Positions 55,201 through 63,491 of a stretch of DNA of 64,000 bases are shown here, in pieces. Under the pieces are notes generated by a model. That model worked only from the letters and a program-made list of their open reading frames with translations. It was not told where the DNA came from and did no database searches. Made by a program: the position numbers and the translations under genes. Position 1 is the first letter of the stretch; each line of letters opens with the position of its first letter. This stretch comes from Luteibacter flocculans. GTDB taxonomy: Bacteria; Pseudomonadota; Gammaproteobacteria; Xanthomonadales; Rhodanobacteraceae. The DNA lies in NCBI RefSeq assembly GCF_023612255.1, contig NZ_CP063231.1, positions 1,284,001-1,348,000 of the forward strand, given 5' to 3'.

Positions 55201-55827
55201 GATGCTCTGGTTACCTTCGTGCAGACCGGCAAGCTGAGCTTTACGGACCTGGCGAATTCGATCATCGCTGACATCGCGCGCATGCAGGTGAAAGCGGCCG
55301 CGAGCGGGCTTTTCCAGGTGGCCGCTAATGCCATCGGCGCCTATTTCGGCGGTGGGTCCGGTGGGTCGGTCCAGTCAATCGGCGGCGACACGTCGTACCT
55401 GGGGAACTCCTACAACACCGGTCAGTACGGCGGTGGTTTCAATCTGGGAGGTGGCAGGGCCGGCGGCGGTAGCACTTCGGCCGGAACGCTCTACGAGGTC
55501 GCGGAGCACGGTCCGGAGCTCTACCAGTCCGGCGGCCGAAGCTACCTGCTCTCCGGCAAGGACGGCTACGTCACACCGGCTGGGAGCAGCCGTGGCGCGA
55601 CGTCTGCGGGTGCGGGCGGTGGTCTCATTGTGAATATCACCAATACCCAGGGCGACAAGGTCCAGGCCACGGCCAAAGAGAGTAAGGGGCCCGGTGGTGC
55701 TCGGCAGCTGGACATCATGATCGATGCCGTGGAGGCCAAGATCGCGGGCAATGTGTCACGTGGTCAGGGTCCGCTGTCGTCCGCGCTCAGCAGCCGCTAC
55801 AGCCTGAACAAGGGGCAGAACATCTAA
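52207..55827 (+). CDS. Tape measure protein
   Basis: The 1206-residue protein starts at TTG 52207 (MATIAQIRADLVGSSASFRA) 2 bases after the GT stop. The N-terminus has the phage TMP conserved region (LEELRQQLGDAIPGVVP-like segment QAEELRQQLGDAIPGVVPRF). Long coiled-coil stretches (residues 320-450 and 830-960) and a hydrophobic segment (NFALGLVGGPWGAAVAAIGA) match a protein that sets tail length and helps DNA cross the inner membrane. The C-terminus is glycine-rich. Confidence 0.95.
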   Translation: MATIAQIRADLVGSSASFRAEMIAGQRQANESLQSIRREVTTTATSITTLNKAAAGLVGFEAIKGGVQSLLDAQKAAQQVHYSLVSATGSTTAADAAYKAVSATAEQLGLDLRTSALGFSSMSAAASANGVAMHDQQALFEGLARSATVLHLSSEQTGRAITALSQIFGKGKIQAEELRQQLGDAIPGVVPRFQQAVMAMTRGTDLAGKSFDQLLQSGDITVQRFLPALIQSLNDTGRGAEQAAGGLNASVNRLSSEWFRLKTDLSGGLFSDAATASIDLVTHNLEHLADVAGITGGLVVARLAGGGLGKASSGASALVQQQQEARAAAVAATELASAQATAAAAEIKQNEAALAGVASARAQAAAQRDAAAAALQKALAENEAAQATLNHQRTAATLSANTRAQRIATTEAAAAQAALSRAQVQYNASAQASIALKAQQIELEGALFRARGAATLATEAEVAAERQLATTSAAGLLARGASGLGNFALGLVGGPWGAAVAAIGAVGYAIYDTQKRAEDYRKETDELSKSVKQLREEAETAAKSFGVLDGSMTFKQGIEQYKQESAAIAEQRSALSDLEAQADAIRARIASRSNGTAGGAFANLLDQRELDGVNERIEALQSQLGPATAAVDALGNKMSGVLAPSIGDVKKALAELANGKSLLDVVFDLSSGADKGIASADAALASLRAGLQVFQAGAKDLADKAATDGLNNAQKAAYLYQQRLKDIAKLPAGQQSGARATLDQDYAPYLEAAKRLDAADAAKKAASAATSQAKQYAEATQRLIDEAKQHSAVLAEQADGTQKLTESQAKLAAFEQELLTTKNKSLIARAAEYRAILQENAAKEVAQRQAQEEAAALARSIALRDQLSARIDRQNEANALAVAGVGHGQELTQQLQDELRIRQEYDRQRQQYDKQAGQLKPGVAGSVGSKEYNEDVARMFASQQQELAIYRAGVQQRLDAEKDWSNGAQAALEDYVSSANDVAGQTKQAFSDAFGGLEDALVTFVQTGKLSFTDLANSIIADIARMQVKAAASGLFQVAANAIGAYFGGGSGGSVQSIGGDTSYLGNSYNTGQYGGGFNLGGGRAGGGSTSAGTLYEVAEHGPELYQSGGRSYLLSGKDGYVTPAGSSRGATSAGAGGGLIVNITNTQGDKVQATAKESKGPGGARQLDIMIDAVEAKIAGNVSRGQGPLSSALSSRYSLNKGQNI

Positions 55828-56207
55828 TGGCAGATCCGATTTTCCCAGCGGCGTTGCCCGCCGTTCGTGTGGGCGACGGTTACGGCTATCAGCCGGTTTC
55901 GCCGTTCGCACGCACAAACATGGACAGCGGTCTGGCCCGGCAGCGACGCCGCTTCGTCAGCGTTCCGACGACCGTTACTGCCAAGCTTCGCCTCACGACA
56001 ACACAACTGGGCACCTTCGAGTCCTTCTTCTGGAACGACCTCAACGCCGGCGTATCCTGGTTCGTGGTTCCGCTCGTGAACGGCCGCGGCATGAACAGCG
56101 TTCGCGCACGCATCACGGAGGCGCCGGCGACGGCGGGCACCGAGTCACCGGACGTGTGGGACGTATCGCTTAAGTTGGAAACCCTGTCGCTGCCGGTGGC
56201 CTCGTAA
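55827..56207 (+). CDS. Minor tail protein, lambda M-like position
   Basis: The 126-residue product (MADPIFPAALPAVRVGDGYG, then FESFFWNDLNAGVSWFVVPL) is the distal-tail beta-sandwich found after the tape measure. ATG 55827 overlaps the TMP stop. Confidence 0.8.
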   Translation: MADPIFPAALPAVRVGDGYGYQPVSPFARTNMDSGLARQRRRFVSVPTTVTAKLRLTTTQLGTFESFFWNDLNAGVSWFVVPLVNGRGMNSVRARITEAPATAGTESPDVWDVSLKLETLSLPVAS

Positions 56208-56743
56208 TGGCGGATTATTCGCAGGCGCTGAAGGAGGCCTACGCTTCCAATCCCGTCGAACAGGTGATCCTCGACACGCTAGAGATCTACCACCCCGCAT
56301 TCGTCGATGATGACGGCCACCCGGCACCGGCGCGTGTCGTGCGTGCATACGAAGACCTCTTCGCGGTCCTGGAACTGGACGCGCCGATGAATCCAGGCCA
56401 GCAGGTCCGCTTCGTGGCCATGGCCTTCGACTTCGTTCTTCCGGGTTTCGAGGAAGGCAAGACGCCTGAACTCAAGATCACCCTGGACAACGTCGGTCGC
56501 GAGCTCGTCGGTTACCTGGAGGCTGCAGCGAGCGATCCGAAGCAGGTGACGGTGATCTACCGGCCGTACCTGATTTCCGACCTCTCTGGGCCGCAGATGG
56601 ATCCGCCCATCACGATGCTAGTCACCGGGGTAAGCGTCGACGTCTTCCAGGTGCAGATCAGCGCCTCGCTCGATGACGTGAACAACTGGGCCTTTCCCCA
56701 TCGGCTCTATCAGCCGGAGGAGTTTCCGGGGCTCGTGCGATGA
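56207..56743 (+). CDS. DUF1833 tail protein, lambda L-like position
   Basis: The 178-residue product (MADYSQALKEAYASNPVEQV, then ILDTLEIYHPAF) matches DUF1833, present in siphovirus tail-tip operons. It has no free cysteines for an iron-sulfur cluster, unlike lambda L. Confidence 0.85.
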   Translation: MADYSQALKEAYASNPVEQVILDTLEIYHPAFVDDDGHPAPARVVRAYEDLFAVLELDAPMNPGQQVRFVAMAFDFVLPGFEEGKTPELKITLDNVGRELVGYLEAAASDPKQVTVIYRPYLISDLSGPQMDPPITMLVTGVSVDVFQVQISASLDDVNNWAFPHRLYQPEEFPGLVR

Positions 56744-57138
56744 CGCCCGAGCAGATCACGGGCCTCGTCGGCAAGCGCTATGCCCTTGGCGCCGACGGCC
56801 CCGACGCATACGACTGCCGCGGTCTTCTGCTGCACTGCCAGCGCACCTTCTTCGGAAAGCCTCTCCCGGAACTGCCAATGGGACAGGGCATGCGCGACCT
56901 GTTCGGCGAGAAGCTGGCCAGCGGTGCCTGGGAGCAGGTGGAACGGCCCGAGCATGGAGATGCAGCCTTGCTGCGCGGCGGGGATTACCCCCACGTCGGA
57001 ATCTGGCTCACGTGTGTTGGCCCAGGCGTTCTTCACGCCCTTGACGGGGTCGGGGTCATCTGGTCGCCCCAGAACACATTGCGCCTGCTGGGCTTCAGTA
57101 GGATTCGATTCATCCGATTCCACGCGCCTCCCTCGTAG
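56740..57138 (+). CDS. NlpC/P60 tail-tip peptidase, lambda K-like
   Basis: The 132-residue product has the catalytic Cys in AYDCRGLL (about residue 26) and His in HVGIWL (about residue 85), with a PEHGDAALL segment. It probably cuts peptidoglycan during DNA entry. ATG 56740 overlaps the previous stop. Confidence 0.88.
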   Translation: MTPEQITGLVGKRYALGADGPDAYDCRGLLLHCQRTFFGKPLPELPMGQGMRDLFGEKLASGAWEQVERPEHGDAALLRGGDYPHVGIWLTCVGPGVLHALDGVGVIWSPQNTLRLLGFSRIRFIRFHAPPS

Positions 57139-57174
57139 GTTTATCCTCATCGAAACGACTGAGGGGAGGCAGCG

Positions 57175-57570
57175 ATGCGAAAGGTGTGGATACTTGTTGG
57201 GCTGTTGGGTGTAGCGGCCTGTAGCCCGGTACGGCCGATGGTCACGGAACCGTCGATGGCCGTTGCAAGCGCTGGGCGTTTCCCTGTGACGGTGGAGCGT
57301 GGGCGGTGGGCGGGCCTCAATTCGACGCCAATTGGCGTGTACATCGATCGGAAGCTCGTTGCCGTGGTTGGCGGTGGGCAGGTGGTGACCATGTACGTGA
57401 ACGAAGGTAGGCACTCCGTCGGAGTTGGCCCAGACCGCGGCCCTCCTGACGTACTGGTGCCGAACGACGAGCTGGCCGTCGACGTGTCCTCAGAGTCACG
57501 CCCAATCCTTCGCACGAACGTGTCGGCCATGGGATACGGCGGCTGGAAGATAGAGCGCGTAAGCCAGTAA
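57175..57570 (+). CDS. Lipoprotein moron in the tail operon
   Basis: The 131-residue product has the signal peptide MRKVWILVGLLGVAAC with a VAAC lipobox and a mature beta-rich domain without recognised family. It has its own strong ribosome-binding site (GAGGGGAGG) and its own terminator. Position between the K-like and J-like genes, and an outer-membrane or periplasmic lipoprotein, resemble exclusion lipoproteins such as Cor of other phages; this function is inference. Confidence 0.75.
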   Translation: MRKVWILVGLLGVAACSPVRPMVTEPSMAVASAGRFPVTVERGRWAGLNSTPIGVYIDRKLVAVVGGGQVVTMYVNEGRHSVGVGPDRGPPDVLVPNDELAVDVSSESRPILRTNVSAMGYGGWKIERVSQ

Positions 57571-57595
57571 CGGCGCTCCAACCTTTGATTTTACG

Positions 57596-57619
57596 AACCC
57601 CGCCCAGGCGGGGTTTTTT
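57596..57619 (+). terminator. Terminator after the lipoprotein gene
   Basis: AACCCCGC (57596-57603) pairs with GCGGGGTT (57608-57615) over a 4-nt loop and ends in a T run (57614-57619). It lies inside the tail operon, just before the J-like gene. Confidence 0.88.
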
Positions 57620-57637
57620 ATTGCCCAGAGGAAAGAC

Positions 57638-60600
57638 ATGCAGTCCACGGTAGTCGAAATCACCGACTGGGCGAGGCCGCAGATCGGACGCGAACTGCAC
57701 CAGGTCAGGGGCCGGTTGCGAATCGACACCCAACTGCGTCGTCAGGGGCTCATCGTTGGGCGGGGCCGGCATATGCGCCGCGTAAAGCCCTTCGTCGTGA
57801 CCACGAACGGCAAGGACTATTTGCTTCAGGCCGACTGGAAGCGATGCCTGAAGGATGGCGAAGTTCTCCTCGTCATCGCGGCGCCCCCAGCGGGTGGTGG
57901 TGGCGGCTCAAGAATCCTCGCGATCCTTGCAATCGTGGCCCTGTCGATCTTCACAGCGGGCGCGGCGACCGCAGCTCTGGCGGCCGCCGGTGCATCGGCT
58001 GGCGTGGCTGCCGCTGGTGGCGCTATCGCCGGCGCTCTCGTAACCACGCTCGGCAACATGCTCGTCAACGCGATCATGCCGCCCCCCAAGCCGCCGAGCG
58101 GCCAGAACCGAGGATCTACGAGCCCGAACTACTCGATCGGTGCCCAAGGCAACACGGCTCGGCTCATGGAATCGATGCCCGTCCTTTACGGGCGGTTTCG
58201 CATCTATCCGGACTATGCCGCGCAGCCGTACACCGACTATCGCGGGAACGATCAGTACCTGTACCAGCTGTTCGTCATCACCCAAGGGAAGATGCAGATC
58301 GAAGAGATCCGCATCGACGAGACGAACGTCGACAGCTTCTCTGACGTGCGCTACGAGGTCATCCCTCCTGGCGGCCAGTTGACGCTCTTCCCAGACAACA
58401 TCGTCACGTCCGAGGCGGTCGCCGGCATCCAGCTGGAGAAGCCCAGCGATGGAGGCGACTGGTCCGGTCCGTTCGTGACCAACCCGCCTGAGACGCAGGC
58501 GACCCGCATCGGCATTGATGTCGGCTGGCCTGGCGGGCTCTATCGCTACAACGACGAAGGGAAGAAGCGCACGGCGAACAGCCCGTGGACCGCGCAGGCC
58601 CAGCGTATCGACGACGAGGGAAACGCTCTGGGCGATTGGTTCACCCTGATCAACGAAAACAAGTCGTCGGACAGCGAGAAGCCGATCTACACGTCCTTTA
58701 CCTTCGACGTGCCCGCAGGGCGATACCAGGTGCGCCTGCGGCAGAACCAGCCGGCGGACCTGAATGGGCAAGTCGTCAACATGATGACGTGGCAGTCCCT
58801 CAAGGGCTATTTGCCGAGCCAACTTACCTACGGCGACTGCACGATGCTGGCCATGGTCATCAAGGCCGGCGCGCAGGTGAATGGGCAGACCTCGCGCAAG
58901 GTCAACGTGATCGGTACGCGCATCCTCCCCGTGTGGAACGGCTCCGTATGGGCCGAGCAGCCTACCCGGAATCCCGCCTGGGCGCTGGCGGATGCGTTTC
59001 GCAACACGACCTATGGCCGCGGCTGGGCGGACAACCGGATCAACCTCGACGGCCTGCTGGCGGAAGCGCAGACGTGGGCAGCTCGTGGGGACACCTACGA
59101 CGGGGTCTTCGATACGAAAGTCACCCTCTGGGATGCGGTCACGCAGATCGCACGCGCAGGCCGCGCGCTGCCGATGTACTTCGCAGGCGTCGTCGAGATT
59201 ATCCGAGACGCGCCGCGGCAGGTGCCGACCCTGATGCTGACGCCCGACGAGATCGTGCAGGGCAGCTTCAAGATCGACTACGTGTACCCCACGTTCGACA
59301 GCCCCGACTACGTCATCGTCGAGTACACGAATCCGAACACGTGGCAGCCGCAGACCGTCCCGTGCGCTCTCACCGGCTCGGCCAAGCTGCGCCCGAAGAA
59401 CGTCCAGCTTCCCGGCGTCATCTCCCGCGATCAGGCATTCCGCGAAGGCATGTACATGGCCGCGAGCAACCGCGACCAGAGAAAGTTCATCACCGTCACC
59501 GTGGAGATGGATGGCTATATCCCTCGGTACGGCGATCGCATCGACATCGCGCACGACGTTCCGCAGTGGGGCATCTCGGGCCGCATCGTCGGCTACGACG
59601 AGGCCACGGGCGTGCTGACCACCAGCGAACCGGTCGCGTGGTACGCCGGGCAAAACCACTTCGTGGCGCTGCGCGCGCTCGATGGCTCGGTGCAGGGGCC
59701 GTACAAGGTGCTCCAGGGCGATGACCTGTTCCACATGGTGCTCACGGGTCTCACGCAGCAGCAGAAGGATGCGCTGTGGATCTCAGATGGCAGCCATGCG
59801 GAGCCGACCAGCTTCTCGTTCGGTCCAGGCAGCCAACAGTTTCAAAGCTGCCTCCTGCTGCGTGCCACGCCGCAGGGCGACGACCATGTCGAGCTCTACA
59901 TGGTGAACTACGCCCCGAGCGTCTACCTCGCCGAGGTGAACGCCGACGTTCCACCCCCGGGATCGCCCTCGCTCCTCACGCCAGCCAGCGGCGCCCCCGA
60001 CGTAGGTGACATCGGCCTAAACCAGAACGAAGGATCACAGACGGTGCATCTCTGGGTGCCGCCTGTAGCCGGCGCGGTCGCCTACGAATTCGAGATCAGC
60101 TACGACGGCGGCGTCACCTGGGTGCCCGTGGGCGTCAGCGTCTACAACTACATCGATGCAGTGATTCCGCCCGGCACGTGGATCGTCCGCGCTCGGGCGA
60201 TCGGCGCGAGCGGTATCCCCGGTGGCTGGAATCAGAACCCTGTCACGGTGGACGGCAAGCCGTGGCCGCTGGGTGCGCTGCAATCGCTCACGTGCTTCGA
60301 GCTGGTTATGGCGATCCGCCTCGTGTGGGCCATGCCGACCGGATTCGATGTACTCGATGCCGCATCCACCGAGATCCGGGTCGGCACGACGAACAACTTC
60401 GCGCTATCGTCGTTCCTTGCCGAAGTGGCATATCCGACGGCAACGTACACCCACAACACGAACACGGCCGGCGAGGAGTATTTCTTCTGGGCGCGCCTTA
60501 CGAGTAAGTCCGGAAATGATCCGGGCCCGTGGATAGGGCCGGTGGTCGGGCAGACCAGCACTGATGCAACCGCGATCCTTGCCGTTCTCACCGGGAAAAT

Positions 60601-61570
60601 CTCGTCGACGCAGCTGGCGCAGGACCTGCTCGCTAAAATCGAAACCGGTGCGGAGTTTGCCGCCTACCTAAATGCGCCCGACTGGGCTGCCGGCACAGCC
60701 TACGCAGCCTCGACTATCGTCAGCCACAGCGGGAGGCTATGGCGTGCTGCGCAGGCTGTGCCATCCGGTGGGCCCGAGCCAGGCACTTCCCCTGCCTTCT
60801 GGGAAGATGTTGGAAGCATCGCGCAGACCGCTTACGGCCAGGCGGCCACGATCCACGACACCACGCTCAAGGTAAGCGATCTTGACGGGCAGGTGCAGGG
60901 CGTCGCTTCCCAGGTAGATGCTCTCGAAGTGACGTCTGGTATCCCGGTGAAGGCCGGAGCGGACACGACGCCGGCTGGCGCCAATACGCGCCGAGCAGGC
61001 ATCTACACCTACTCGGTGACGCGCGTCGACGGCGACCTCGCCGAAGCGATAAAGACTGAGACCCTGTCCGCTCAGGTGAACACCTATTCGGCATCGATCC
61101 AGACGATCCAACAGGCTCAGGCCACAACGGACGGCAAGGTATCGGCGAGTCAAGTCGTCAAGGTGCAGGTGGCCGCTAACGGTCAGACATACCTCGCCGG
61201 GATCGCCATTGGCGTGGACTACTCGGGTGGTACGGTTACTTCGCAAGTCCTCGTCAACGCGGCAACCTTCGCTGTCTTCGACGCGTCCAGCGGCTCACCG
61301 CCAACTATTTTTCCTTTCGTCATCCAAGGTGGGCAGGTCTTTATCAACCAGGCGCTGATCGGCACCGGCTGGATCACGAACGCGATGATCGGCAACGCGA
61401 TTCAATCAACGGCCGTAGACAGCACGGGGCAGCCGCTGTGGTCGCTCAACAAAACGACCGGCCTTGTAATGCGCGGATCGGGTTCGGGCTGGCGCACGGA
61501 GCGCGACGGCGCCGGTGCCCGGCTGTACGACGGCAACGGCGTCCTCCGTTTCCGCTGGGGTGCTTGGTAA
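57638..61570 (+). CDS. Host-specificity tail tip protein J
   Basis: The 1310-residue product has a hydrophobic N-terminal segment (about residues 90-145), then the gpJ-like core (NPAWALADAFRNTTYGRGWA, residues around 448), fibronectin-like domains and a C-terminal DUF1983-like part (ITNAMIGNAIQSTAVDSTGQ). The tip binds the host receptor. ATG 57638 has AGAGGAAAG upstream, after the internal terminator. Confidence 0.93.
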   Translation: MQSTVVEITDWARPQIGRELHQVRGRLRIDTQLRRQGLIVGRGRHMRRVKPFVVTTNGKDYLLQADWKRCLKDGEVLLVIAAPPAGGGGGSRILAILAIVALSIFTAGAATAALAAAGASAGVAAAGGAIAGALVTTLGNMLVNAIMPPPKPPSGQNRGSTSPNYSIGAQGNTARLMESMPVLYGRFRIYPDYAAQPYTDYRGNDQYLYQLFVITQGKMQIEEIRIDETNVDSFSDVRYEVIPPGGQLTLFPDNIVTSEAVAGIQLEKPSDGGDWSGPFVTNPPETQATRIGIDVGWPGGLYRYNDEGKKRTANSPWTAQAQRIDDEGNALGDWFTLINENKSSDSEKPIYTSFTFDVPAGRYQVRLRQNQPADLNGQVVNMMTWQSLKGYLPSQLTYGDCTMLAMVIKAGAQVNGQTSRKVNVIGTRILPVWNGSVWAEQPTRNPAWALADAFRNTTYGRGWADNRINLDGLLAEAQTWAARGDTYDGVFDTKVTLWDAVTQIARAGRALPMYFAGVVEIIRDAPRQVPTLMLTPDEIVQGSFKIDYVYPTFDSPDYVIVEYTNPNTWQPQTVPCALTGSAKLRPKNVQLPGVISRDQAFREGMYMAASNRDQRKFITVTVEMDGYIPRYGDRIDIAHDVPQWGISGRIVGYDEATGVLTTSEPVAWYAGQNHFVALRALDGSVQGPYKVLQGDDLFHMVLTGLTQQQKDALWISDGSHAEPTSFSFGPGSQQFQSCLLLRATPQGDDHVELYMVNYAPSVYLAEVNADVPPPGSPSLLTPASGAPDVGDIGLNQNEGSQTVHLWVPPVAGAVAYEFEISYDGGVTWVPVGVSVYNYIDAVIPPGTWIVRARAIGASGIPGGWNQNPVTVDGKPWPLGALQSLTCFELVMAIRLVWAMPTGFDVLDAASTEIRVGTTNNFALSSFLAEVAYPTATYTHNTNTAGEEYFFWARLTSKSGNDPGPWIGPVVGQTSTDATAILAVLTGKISSTQLAQDLLAKIETGAEFAAYLNAPDWAAGTAYAASTIVSHSGRLWRAAQAVPSGGPEPGTSPAFWEDVGSIAQTAYGQAATIHDTTLKVSDLDGQVQGVASQVDALEVTSGIPVKAGADTTPAGANTRRAGIYTYSVTRVDGDLAEAIKTETLSAQVNTYSASIQTIQQAQATTDGKVSASQVVKVQVAANGQTYLAGIAIGVDYSGGTVTSQVLVNAATFAVFDASSGSPPTIFPFVIQGGQVFINQALIGTGWITNAMIGNAIQSTAVDSTGQPLWSLNKTTGLVMRGSGSGWRTERDGAGARLYDGNGVLRFRWGAW

Positions 61571-61869
61571 TGGGTATCGGCATTCAAGTCCTCGGCATTC
61601 AAGTGTTCGACGCCGCGGGAAACCTGCAGATCGACGTCACCACTCGGCTATCACGCGTCATCGGAACGACGGTCATCCCTGCTGGAAGCAGCGGAGCGAT
61701 CGCGGTGCCTAACGCAGGGCAGGGTGCCATCTGGTACGCCATCTATACGACGAACGGCAACCGATATACCCCGGTTATCTCCGTGGACAATGGCGTCATT
61801 TCATGGGTGCCTCGCGGCGGATTCCCTGGCGGTCCAGTCGATACAACCATGATCTACGGCCTCTACTGA
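61570..61869 (+). CDS. Small tail-tip or fibre accessory protein
   Basis: The 99-residue product (MGIGIQVLGIQVFDAAGNLQ, ending VDTTMIYGLY) is a beta-rich protein that overlaps the J stop (TAATG). Its start motif GIQVFDAAG recurs inside the next gene, so both may share a fold. Not recognised by name. Confidence 0.65.
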   Translation: MGIGIQVLGIQVFDAAGNLQIDVTTRLSRVIGTTVIPAGSSGAIAVPNAGQGAIWYAIYTTNGNRYTPVISVDNGVISWVPRGGFPGGPVDTTMIYGLY

Positions 61870-62510
61870 TGACGATCGGATTTCAGGTCCTTCTCGCCGA
61901 CGGCACGACGGTGCAGGCGGATGACACATATCGAAACTTGTCCGTTCGCGAGCAGGGATCGGCCACGACTACAAACCTGACCGCTGCGGGCGGCACATCG
62001 TTCATCGTGTTCTACCGCACCGGTTTGACTATGCCGCTTCTCGCAGTGGGCGGTACCGGTTATGCCACCGGCCAGGTCTGGTATGACGCTGCGAATGCAC
62101 GCTGGGGCTTCATGATCACCTCGGGCGGCGGGGTAGGCACGTCGGTGCCGTTCTACATTTTCGACGTCCCTTACGACTCCGATCCTGGTTTCGGCCTGCA
62201 GGTCTTCAATGCGGCTGGTCAGAAGACGTTCGACATCATGCAGAAATACATGCGCGTGAATGACTTCTACTCGGTCAGCGCAGCCGTGTTGGCGACACGA
62301 AACTACGACCCTTCGCGCGTCTACGCATGCATCCACATGATCGTAGGCTTTCGAATATCGGCTCAGGCTGGCAACACGCAGCTCGTCGCGAGCAGGGTAT
62401 CGGGCGGCTCAGTCACCACGACGGGAATCATTGTGGACGGACCTCAGGGCATTCCCACTATCAATGAAGCGTTGGCCGTGATCCTCGTGGTCGACGTTAC
62501 CTACTACTGA
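61869..62510 (+). CDS. Tail accessory protein with two related halves
   Basis: The 213-residue product has two similar halves: GFQVLLADGTTVQADDTYRN near residue 4 and GLQVFNAAGQKTFDIMQKYM near residue 116, both like the preceding 99-residue protein. This suggests duplication of one beta domain. It overlaps the previous stop (TGATG). Confidence 0.65.
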   Translation: MTIGFQVLLADGTTVQADDTYRNLSVREQGSATTTNLTAAGGTSFIVFYRTGLTMPLLAVGGTGYATGQVWYDAANARWGFMITSGGGVGTSVPFYIFDVPYDSDPGFGLQVFNAAGQKTFDIMQKYMRVNDFYSVSAAVLATRNYDPSRVYACIHMIVGFRISAQAGNTQLVASRVSGGSVTTTGIIVDGPQGIPTINEALAVILVVDVTYY

Positions 62511-62517
62511 GGCATCC

Positions 62518-63012
62518 ATGGCACAGCAAGCTATCAATTTTGACCCTGCGACTGGTGATGACACCAGTGGTGCGCTGCGGAAGCTCGACAACAACGTCAA
62601 TGACCACGAGACGCGCATTGTCGCAGTGAAGGCAACAGCCGACGGAGCTGCTGGGACGGCCGCGACTGCTGGGACGGCCGCGAATACGGCGAACACCGCT
62701 CTCACGGCGACTGGCTGGTCTGCGGCGGTGGCGCCCCAGATCAACTCGATCGATGGTGTGAACCGCTCGGCGATCTACCGATTCATTGCGACTACACCTG
62801 GCGCGCTACCTACGAACCAGGCCTACGGAACGCTGATTACGCTGTCGTACAGCGCATCGGACTACACGCAGCTCGCCACAAGCGTCACGAACAACGAAAT
62901 GGCGTTTCGCTTCTATCGAGGTGCGGGCGGCGGCTGGAACGCCTGGAACCGCGTATGGCATTCCGGCAACACGACCGTCGACGCCAACCTATTCATCAAG
63001 AAGGCCAACTAA
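62518..63012 (+). CDS. Tail fibre protein with C-terminal pyocin-knob-like end
   Basis: The 164-residue product has alanine/threonine-rich helical repeats (GTAATAGTAANTANTA) at residues 45-62 and a C-terminal GGGWNAWNRVWHSGNTTVDA that fits the pyocin knob domain of phage fibres. It is short and may act with another fibre piece. Confidence 0.75.
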   Translation: MAQQAINFDPATGDDTSGALRKLDNNVNDHETRIVAVKATADGAAGTAATAGTAANTANTALTATGWSAAVAPQINSIDGVNRSAIYRFIATTPGALPTNQAYGTLITLSYSASDYTQLATSVTNNEMAFRFYRGAGGGWNAWNRVWHSGNTTVDANLFIKKAN

Positions 63013-63013
63013 G

Positions 63014-63457
63014 ATGCATGTGCAAGGCTCCGTTGCGTTCAATTTCCTGCCAGACGGCACGATCGTAGAAGAGGGCGACCATTCGCCGGCTGTCAGCGAC
63101 GGGATCAACGTTCCGTTCGACGCGCTGTCCATCCATGTGTCCCATGCCGCCACCGGTGACTATCGAATCGATGGTCCGGGACTGAGCTGGCCGGCGGGTT
63201 GGAAGATCACCATCTTCAAAGACGAGAACGACGAAAACACGGTGCGCGTGACTCTCTCTGCGGACGCGGGCACGCTGCGCGTTCAGTGCGTCGACCCGAC
63301 GACCCACGATCCGAAAGACGTGGTCTACATGATGACGGTGCGCGTTGGCATAAACGCCGACATCGAATACGTGCCGCCCGTCCCGCCGCCGATGCCCGAA
63401 GGTGTCGCCCCGCCGATCGGCGAGCCTGCGGGATTTGAGCCCGACGCCACGGCCTGA
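63014..63457 (+). CDS. Tail fibre accessory protein
   Basis: The 147-residue product (MHVQGSVAFNFLPDGTIVEE) is beta-rich with a proline-rich tail. It starts 2 bp after the fibre stop. No family recognised; a tail-fibre assembly or head-group function is possible. Confidence 0.6.
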   Translation: MHVQGSVAFNFLPDGTIVEEGDHSPAVSDGINVPFDALSIHVSHAATGDYRIDGPGLSWPAGWKITIFKDENDENTVRVTLSADAGTLRVQCVDPTTHDPKDVVYMMTVRVGINADIEYVPPVPPPMPEGVAPPIGEPAGFEPDATA

Positions 63458-63491
63458 CACCGCCGTCACGCCCTGACGGTATGCTGCGGCC

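Noticed and set aside
57908-59734. A 608-residue minus-strand open frame opposite the J-like gene
   Set aside because: Antisense to a confident structural gene in a uniformly rightward operon.
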